A DNA stretch of 64,000 nucleotides, taken from Sorangium cellulosum So ce56. GTDB taxonomy: Bacteria > Myxococcota_A > Polyangia > Polyangiales > Polyangiaceae. Where the stretch lies: the NCBI RefSeq assembly GCF_000067165.1, contig NC_010162.1, positions 11,706,501 to 11,770,500 of the forward strand, written 5' to 3'. Position numbers and translations under genes: made by a program. The notes below the pieces were generated by a model. It was not told the DNA's origin. It was given only the letters and a program-made list of their open reading frames with translations, and did not search any database. Below, piece by piece: positions 58,637-64,000 of the stretch (position 1 is the stretch's first letter; each line of letters begins with the position of its first letter).

Positions 58637-59344
58637 CTATGGGAACACCGCCTCGACCTCGGCCAACTCGGGGTACGTGAACGTGACCGTCGCTTCAATC
58701 GGCGTCGATCCGTCGTACGCGTATGCCTTGAGCGTGTAGCTGCCCGGCGCGGCGTCTACGGGCCGCGCGCACATCGAGGGGCACAGCTCGCCCGACTGAG
58801 CCGCGGGGCACCCCGCCTCCATGGCGTCGACGCTCTCGAAGATGACGCCGTTCCAGGTGAACGTCAGCTCGCCTTGAGGCGGGAGCGGCTTATAGCCAGC
58901 TTCGAGGCAATCTGCGGGGCAGATCGGGGTCCCGTCGTCGCACAGCGGCCTCGCCAGGTTCCTCGGGGCCTCGGCGCCGCTCGACGAGGTCACGATCCAC
59001 GTCGAGATGCACTGGGTGTCGCCGACCAGGAGCTCGGTCGCCCCTGTGTTTCGGAAGCGGATCGTCACGGGCGTGGCCGTCCCCGAAACGCCGGGCTCGC
59101 ACGCGCTCGATCCGCCTCCGCCCGCGCCTCCAGCACCGCCTTGCCCGCCCGCGCCTCCAGCACCTCCTTGCCCGCCCGCGCCGCCGACACCGCCTTGCCC
59201 GCCCGCGCCGCCGACACCGCCTTGCCCGCCCGCGCCTCCAGCGTTGCTGCTCGTTTGCCCCTCGTCGCCGCACGCGGCGAGGCCGAGGACGCTCGCGGCG
59301 ATGCAACCCATCGCCAGCGTGCGCATCTGTGCAAGTCCATTCAT
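58637..59344 (-). CDS. Secreted lipoprotein with Gly-rich repeat tether
   Basis: A 235-residue exported protein. The ATG at 59344 (MNGLAQMRTLAMGCIAASVL) gives lipobox LGLAAC; the ATG at 59326 also works. Residues about 33-75 are five units of GGAGGQGGV/A (27-bp DNA repeat). The C-terminal domain, about 150 residues, has six or more Cys (CISTWIV, LCDDGTPICPADCLEAGYKP, CPAAQSGELCPSMCA) and an Ig-like ending (GSYTLKAYAYDGSTPIEATV), so a disulfide-stabilised beta-sandwich is likely. Function unknown; probably surface-exposed. Confidence 0.8.
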   Translation of the reverse strand: MNGLAQMRTLAMGCIAASVLGLAACGDEGQTSSNAGGAGGQGGVGGAGGQGGVGGAGGQGGAGGAGGQGGAGGAGGGGSSACEPGVSGTATPVTIRFRNTGATELLVGDTQCISTWIVTSSSGAEAPRNLARPLCDDGTPICPADCLEAGYKPLPPQGELTFTWNGVIFESVDAMEAGCPAAQSGELCPSMCARPVDAAPGSYTLKAYAYDGSTPIEATVTFTYPELAEVEAVFP

Positions 59345-59531
59345 GGGCCTGAGACACTCCAATTCCCTGCGCATGATCGTTCGCCTCCTATGCACTTCGG
59401 CTTGCCACCAGACATGCCACTGGGACGGCTATTCAAGCAAACCAGCGCTGGTCGACGCGGCTTGGTCGGAGGACGCGGATTCTCGTGTGGCGGGCGCGGG
59501 CGCGGTTCGGCCGCGGGCCGCGCGACGTGGA

Positions 59532-62507
59532 TCAAGGGCCGACGTCCACGGCCTCGAGGCCGTAGCCCCAGGAGCAGAGCGCGCGCTCGCCGGAGAGCGT
59601 CACGTGGTACACATACCCCGGGAGCTCGCTCTTCGTTTCGAACGAGAGCGCGGTGAGGTCTGTCGCGTCGAGGACGGAGAGCGTGGGCCAGTAGTTGTCG
59701 ACGACGAGGAGGCGCGCTCCGTCCGCGAGGAGCAGCGGGCCATAGCTAGGGTCGAAGCCCGCGACCTCTTGCGTCGCGGTGTTCAAGCTGCCCTCCTGCA
59801 GCCCGCCGGCCACGAGGATCGAGGACCTTCCGTCGTGGCCGGCGTCCTCCACCGACAGGAAGGCGCGGTTCTCGCCGGCGAGCGCCTTCATGACCGCCGC
59901 GGTGTCGTCCATTGGACTCTCGTCCAGGAGTTGCGCGCTCGTGTCGCCGAGATCGAGGAGCTTGAGCGTCCTCCGCGTGCCCCTGCACACGCCCGGACCG
60001 GCGTCATCGCCGGCGGCCGCCGGCGTGAACGCCGCGTTCGATGCGAAGGCGCGAGCACACGCCTCCCTCCCCACCACCGGGGTCTCGACGGTCTCGTAAT
60101 CCGTCGTGAGCAGCCTGCTCGACGCGCCATCGAACGCGAGCAGCGAGCCGGGCACGTTGACCGGCGCCCGCACCACCGGCGAGGATGGGTCTGCGACGTC
60201 GATGCGATCGAGATAGAAGCGCGCCCTGGAGGGGTCGTCGGGCAGCGGCGTCCAGCGCGAGACGAGCACCGTGGTGCCGTCGAGCTGAAGGCCCGTGTGG
60301 CCGGCGCCGTCCGGGAGCGCCACCGAGCTGTGCCGCGGGTTCAGCGGGTCGGAGAGGTCGAGCAGATCGAGCCACGCCTCGTGAGGGGGCCGGTCCTCCT
60401 CGAAAGCGTAGTAGCCGTCATCGCTGACGCCACGGATCACGAGGGTGCTGCCGGCCTGAACCACGGAGTCGCCCGCGGACACGAGGGCGCCGGAGGGATT
60501 CGCGTACAGCGCGCCGGGGCTGAAGGGCAGATCGCGCTGGGCGACCACGCGCGGCGCGGCGGGGTCCCCGACATCGACGATCGCGAGGCGCGTGAACGCG
60601 GCATTCCCTGTCTGCGCGAGCACGTAGACGTGCTGTCCGTGCGCGAAGAGGCGGGCATTGCCGAGGTAGCGCTGGCAGCCGGGGGCATCCGTGTACAGCG
60701 CCGCGCCGTCGAGCCTGGCGATCGGCTCGGCGAGGCCCGGGCTCGCGGCCGGCGCGATCTCGAGCGAGGCGCCGCCGATGCGGACCACGATGTCGTCGAC
60801 AGCGACCGTGCTGTCGGCGAGCGTCGCGAGCGCGATATCGGCGACCTTGGCCGGGGCGCCGCCATCTTCGATGCCGAAGGCCTCGACGCCCACGTCGGAG
60901 ACGGCGACGAGCCGCTCCCCGCTGGCGAGGACGCGCCGCGCCGGTCCGCGCGTGGCGGCGGCGCCGCGCTTCGCGAGGGTGTCGCGCGTGAAATCGATGA
61001 GCTGGATGCCCGCCGTGCGGGTTCTGCAGTCCCAAGAAGAGGCCTCGCTGCTCGGCTCACTGTAGGGCACGGCGAGGGTGCCGAGGCCGTCGAAGAACGC
61101 GAACGCCTCGTGGATGCGGTCGTGTTCCTCGACGACGCGCGCGTCACGGCCGCCGAAGTCGACGCGCTCCAGCATCGTGGGGTTCGCGAGATCGGAGACG
61201 TCGAAGAGCGCGACGTGCAGGGTGGTTCCGTCGGCGGCTTCGTTGTGGGCCCCGAAGGCAAACAGGCGATCTCCACGCGGCTCCACGTGATTGATCCAGC
61301 GGGTCCCCCCGATCTCGCCGACCTCGGCGGGGCTCGCCGCGTCGCTCAGATCGACGGTGAGCACGGCGTCCGCGTACTCCGCGATCACGTAAGCGCGGTC
61401 GCCGTCGAAGCGGACCGAGCGCAGCGCTGCGGCCGGGTGCACGTCGAGCTCGGTCGCGCCGAGGGGCACGATTTCCTGGGAGGACACGATGGAGAAGGTC
61501 TGGATGCCAGGCCTCGCGTCGGGCTGCCAGGGGCCGGGCAGGCTGACGAAGCGGAGCACGCCGTCGTGCTCATCCACCTGCCAGGGGCTCGCGATCTGGC
61601 CGGTCACCTCGACGCGCGCGCCCTCGACGAGGGCGCCGCCGGGGTCGGAGATGTCGACGACCTGGATGGTGGCGCGCCCTGCCTCCTCTCCGCCGTTCCA
61701 TGTGGCGCTGGCGACATACATGCGATCATCGCTGACGCTCACGCTGGGCCATCCCCAGTAGCCCGAAGGGGCGCTCTCGATGAACCTCCGCTGATCGATG
61801 ACCGCGATGTCGGCCGGGTCGCCGACGGCGAGGGAGGTGACGGTGGTGTTCGGCGCGGCGGCGCACCCGAAGCAGGAGCCGTGCTCGTAGGTCACGGCGT
61901 GGAGCACGCCGCCGGCGAGGCGCGCCTCGGTGAGCTTGCCCGGCAGATCGAACGAGCCGACGGGCTGGATCTCCGCTGGATCGGAGACATCCAGCGCCTC
62001 GACGCGGCTCATGAACTCGCGGCGGGACGCGCCCCCCTGCGCGTCGGGCACGACGTGCCTCCACCCGGAGAACAGGGCGTAGAGGACCCCGTCGCGCAGG
62101 TACATCGCGACGGGCGTGCCGTACATCCGGCGGGTCCCGAGGACGCGCAGCCCGTCGCGTCGTGAGACGTCGATGACGCTGAGCCCCGAGTACCCCGACA
62201 TCGCGTAGAGCCTGCCGTCCTTCTCCTGGACGATGTCCGCGTCGCGGAGAGCGCGCTCCGCGATGGCTCCGCCGCGAGGCGGCACCGGCAGCTCCTCGTC
62301 CGGACCTTCGCCTCCTCCCGTGCCCGAGCTGGCGTCGCCCGAGCCATCACCCGCGGGATTGCCGCCGCGGGGACCCGTCGGATTGGCGGAGATGAAGCCG
62401 GTCTGGTTGGATGTGCCAGCACCACGCTCGCAACCGGCGAGTCCGACCGAGGCCGCGGTCGCAGCGAGGACGATCCAGCGGGCGCAGGCGCTGAGCGGGA
62501 TGGACAT
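59532..62507 (-). CDS. Large secreted beta-propeller lipoprotein
   Basis: A 991-residue exported protein. The ATG at 62507 has AGGAGAGG upstream; the 88-codon upstream extension lacks sense. Signal peptide and lipobox (AATAASVGLAGC) are followed by a Gly/Pro linker. The body holds repeated propeller blades of the type ALDVSDPAEIQPVGSFDLPG, VVDISDPGGALVEGARVEV, LFDVSDLANPTMLERVDFGG, IVDVGDPAAPRVVAQRDLPF, LLDLSDPLNPRHSSVALPDG, as in secreted beta_propel (DUF2300-like/PF09826-type) proteins. Few Cys pairs (CFGC) suggest local disulfide. Likely an outer-surface binding scaffold. Confidence 0.88.
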   Translation of the reverse strand: MSIPLSACARWIVLAATAASVGLAGCERGAGTSNQTGFISANPTGPRGGNPAGDGSGDASSGTGGGEGPDEELPVPPRGGAIAERALRDADIVQEKDGRLYAMSGYSGLSVIDVSRRDGLRVLGTRRMYGTPVAMYLRDGVLYALFSGWRHVVPDAQGGASRREFMSRVEALDVSDPAEIQPVGSFDLPGKLTEARLAGGVLHAVTYEHGSCFGCAAAPNTTVTSLAVGDPADIAVIDQRRFIESAPSGYWGWPSVSVSDDRMYVASATWNGGEEAGRATIQVVDISDPGGALVEGARVEVTGQIASPWQVDEHDGVLRFVSLPGPWQPDARPGIQTFSIVSSQEIVPLGATELDVHPAAALRSVRFDGDRAYVIAEYADAVLTVDLSDAASPAEVGEIGGTRWINHVEPRGDRLFAFGAHNEAADGTTLHVALFDVSDLANPTMLERVDFGGRDARVVEEHDRIHEAFAFFDGLGTLAVPYSEPSSEASSWDCRTRTAGIQLIDFTRDTLAKRGAAATRGPARRVLASGERLVAVSDVGVEAFGIEDGGAPAKVADIALATLADSTVAVDDIVVRIGGASLEIAPAASPGLAEPIARLDGAALYTDAPGCQRYLGNARLFAHGQHVYVLAQTGNAAFTRLAIVDVGDPAAPRVVAQRDLPFSPGALYANPSGALVSAGDSVVQAGSTLVIRGVSDDGYYAFEEDRPPHEAWLDLLDLSDPLNPRHSSVALPDGAGHTGLQLDGTTVLVSRWTPLPDDPSRARFYLDRIDVADPSSPVVRAPVNVPGSLLAFDGASSRLLTTDYETVETPVVGREACARAFASNAAFTPAAAGDDAGPGVCRGTRRTLKLLDLGDTSAQLLDESPMDDTAAVMKALAGENRAFLSVEDAGHDGRSSILVAGGLQEGSLNTATQEVAGFDPSYGPLLLADGARLLVVDNYWPTLSVLDATDLTALSFETKSELPGYVYHVTLSGERALCSWGYGLEAVDVGP

Positions 62508-63254
62508 GGTCACCTCTCCTTGACAGCAAGACGCGGGACGCAGCGCCTGTGCAAAGCGCAGCGATCTCGTCGCGCTGGCACAATCAGCAAGCGGCGGGCC
62601 AGACGCATTCGCAAGGCTTCCGCGTGATTTCGGTGATGTGAGCGCGTCATGTGCCACGGTGCACGCGGGATTGCCGCCGCAGCAATGGCCCATGTCGGCA
62701 CAGCCCCAGATCCTTTCCTGCGAACCGCCCCCTGGCGTGCCGGCGCTCCGCATGGGGCGCAGACACTCCATGATACCGGACAGGTGGGTACCTCGGCGGG
62801 GGGCGAGCCGGTGCGGCTGGCGCTGCTCGACGCGAACGGGCCGGCGGGCAGCTTCACGAACGAGGAGGGACCGCTGCCCTGGGGAGCGAGGTGGCTCGGC
62901 GCCGGTTCACACGCCAAATTCATGGCGTCTCGCCAGGACCTCCGCAGGTTCCTGAACAGGGTCTCCCGAGATCCTGGATGCTCCCTGCTGGGGCAGTTTC
63001 TTGACGGCCATGAATGGCTGTAGTGCCGCGGATGCTTCAATGCCGGAGCGCGCTGCTCACGCATTGCGCACATTCCCCTGGCCAGCCCACATTTCAGGGA
63101 TGATTCGTGCGCTGTGATCAGCAGCCTGCCACGTGCCGCGCCGGTCGGACCCGGCCCGTCCCCTGCATCGTCATGGGCGCACCATCGTGCCCGTGGGCGC
63201 AACGTCACGCAATGACGCGCCCACGGGCGCGACCGGAAAGGAAGGAGCCGACAA
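62508..63254. other. Gene-free divergent spacer
   Basis: No supported gene between the start of the propeller lipoprotein and the GYYRPAA-repeat gene. Several open frames cross it but none has a ribosome site or recognisable motifs. The frame at 62649-63023 has GQVGTSAGGEPVRLALLD, which could be a decayed coding fragment. Promoters for both flanking genes must lie here; I cannot place them. Confidence 0.5.
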
Positions 63255-63578
63255 ATGAAGCATGTGAGAATTCTTGGCCTCATCGCCGTCAGCGCAGGCG
63301 TGTGCGGGATCTCCGCGCTTGCTTCTGCGGCGAATACCGTGCCGATCGACAACCTGAACCTCGTCGAGGAGACATCAACGCCACCGTCGCTCGACAGCGA
63401 GCGCAACGTCTACCGGCCCGCTGTCGGCTACTACCGGCCCGCTGCTGGCTATTACCGGCCCGCTGCTGGCTACTACCGGCCCGCTGCTGGCTATTACCGG
63501 CCCGCTGCTGGCTACTACCGGCCCGCTGCTGGCTATTACCGGCCGGCAGCCGGCTACTACCGGCCTTATCGGCGCTAA
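63255..63578 (+). CDS. Secreted GYYRPAA-repeat protein
   Basis: A 107-residue secreted protein. GGAAGGAG precedes the ATG. Residues 1-27 are a signal peptide with likely cleavage after ASA (LIAVSAGVCGISALASA). A 25-residue spacer (VPIDNLNLVEETSTPPSLDS) precedes eight tandem copies of a heptad built on YYRPAAG, ending YYRPYRR. The Tyr/Arg/Pro-rich repeats are encoded by near-identical 21-base units (from 63412 to 63560). Such repeats resemble structural or adhesive secreted peptides; no enzyme motif is present. No neighbour suggests a pathway. Confidence 0.85.
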   Translation: MKHVRILGLIAVSAGVCGISALASAANTVPIDNLNLVEETSTPPSLDSERNVYRPAVGYYRPAAGYYRPAAGYYRPAAGYYRPAAGYYRPAAGYYRPAAGYYRPYRR

Positions 63579-63816
63579 GACAGGAGTAAAATTTACCGTG
63601 ACGGGCACGGCGCTGGGCGCGATCATCACGGAATACCGGGTTCGCTGTGCCGGGCGCGGAGTCGACCACCACGGGCGATTGCGCTGAGACATCGCACGTC
63701 GAGCGTCGCCGTCCGACCGCGGCCTGCGCTGCGGCCCGATGGCGACGCATTGGAAACGTGGGTGGCGAAAGCGGGTGGCACGCCGCGCGCACGACGGATC
63801 CATGGGGGTGAGCTCC

Positions 63817-64000
63817 ATGGAGGAGACAGGAAACATAGAAAAGCGCGTGCTCTTCGTGCTTCCCGCCGCTGCGATCCACCTCGGGCTGGTGCTCGTGCTG
63901 GGGGTGCTGCATGTGCGCTTGCCGTACGACGGCTGGGTGGATCGTGCGGTGGGCTATTATGGCGCGCTTTCCGGGGCCAGCAGCGCATATTCCTTCTTCG
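63817..64000 (+). CDS. Membrane protein, cut by window end
   Basis: Starts MEETGNIEKRVLFVLPAAAI at ATG 63817, with GGGGTGAG before it (an ATG at 63802 is an alternative). At least one membrane helix (LFVLPAAAIHLGLVLVLGVL). About 61 residues are seen up to the edge, ending GASSAYSFF. The SGASSAYSFF pattern resembles membrane proteins that end the helix with YSFFAP, sometimes found with HTTM genes. The 3' end lies outside the window. Confidence 0.75.
   Translation, partial: MEETGNIEKRVLFVLPAAAIHLGLVLVLGVLHVRLPYDGWVDRAVGYYGALSGASSAYSFF

Noticed and set aside
62510..63406. A 298-codon minus-strand frame across the divergent gap
   Set aside because: It overlaps the well-supported GYYRPAA gene, has no ribosome site and no motif.

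Overview
The window reads as chromosomal DNA of a large-genome, very high G+C myxobacterium, most like the Sorangium/Polyangiales group. This is inferred from the strongly G/C-biased third codon positions, Hanks-type Ser/Thr kinases with proline/alanine-rich tails, many secreted lipoproteins with low-complexity Gly or Pro linkers, two DUF2169 proteins around a type VI secretion VgrG, large intergenic palindromes and tandem repeats. No rRNA, tRNA, CRISPR array or intact insertion sequence was recognised.

Layout. 1-8.7 kb: the 3' part of an MBOAT O-acyltransferase, three small exported or membrane proteins, tryptophan 2,3-dioxygenase, and two tandem HTTM (gamma-carboxylase-like) membrane proteins, the first stop-start coupled to the dioxygenase. 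8.7-13.3 kb: a repeat-rich, rearranged stretch with long palindromes, a 21-22 bp repeat tract, an Rpn/PD-(D/E)XK-like gene, and a second broken copy of that gene next to a second remnant of an HTTM 3' end. 13.1-21.4 kb: a type VI secretion effector cluster (VgrG, DUF2169 adaptor, PAAR-like nuclease toxin, beta-propeller protein in the immunity position) on the minus strand, with a divergent long DUF2169 protein. 21.4-26.1 kb: a type I restriction remnant, a PEGA/TPR protein, an oligosaccharide/peptide-binding lipoprotein with a candidate LacI-type operator, and a Cys-containing lipoprotein.

26.3-38.1 kb is the most unusual part: five co-directional genes that look like a membrane-tethered partner-switching/phosphorylation system. 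They are a receiver-like/GHKL protein, a SpoIIE-type phosphatase, and two giant proteins that share one composite C-terminal module (STAS-like, zinc ribbon, STAS-like, zinc ribbon, transmembrane helix, LPP20-like, PDZ-like). In one giant protein the module is fused to a FIST sensor domain, in the other to a Ser/Thr kinase. A further Ser/Thr kinase follows. 38.2-45.7 kb: Cu/Zn superoxide dismutase lipoprotein, a lectin-like lipoprotein, a hybrid histidine kinase coupled to a receiver-adenylate cyclase, a membrane-anchored protein, a fatty-acid-hydroxylase-family enzyme and a TatA-like peptide. 45.9-52.8 kb: a receiver/DUF4388/J-like signalling protein, a membrane lipoprotein, a SnoaL-like protein and a ClpA/ClpC-type unfoldase with an altered first Walker B. 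52.9-64 kb: exported lipoproteins including a GH18-type hydrolase and a 991-residue beta-propeller protein, an unrecognised protein under a repeat-rich divergent region, gene remnants, a secreted GYYRPAA-repeat protein, and the start of a membrane protein cut by the window end.
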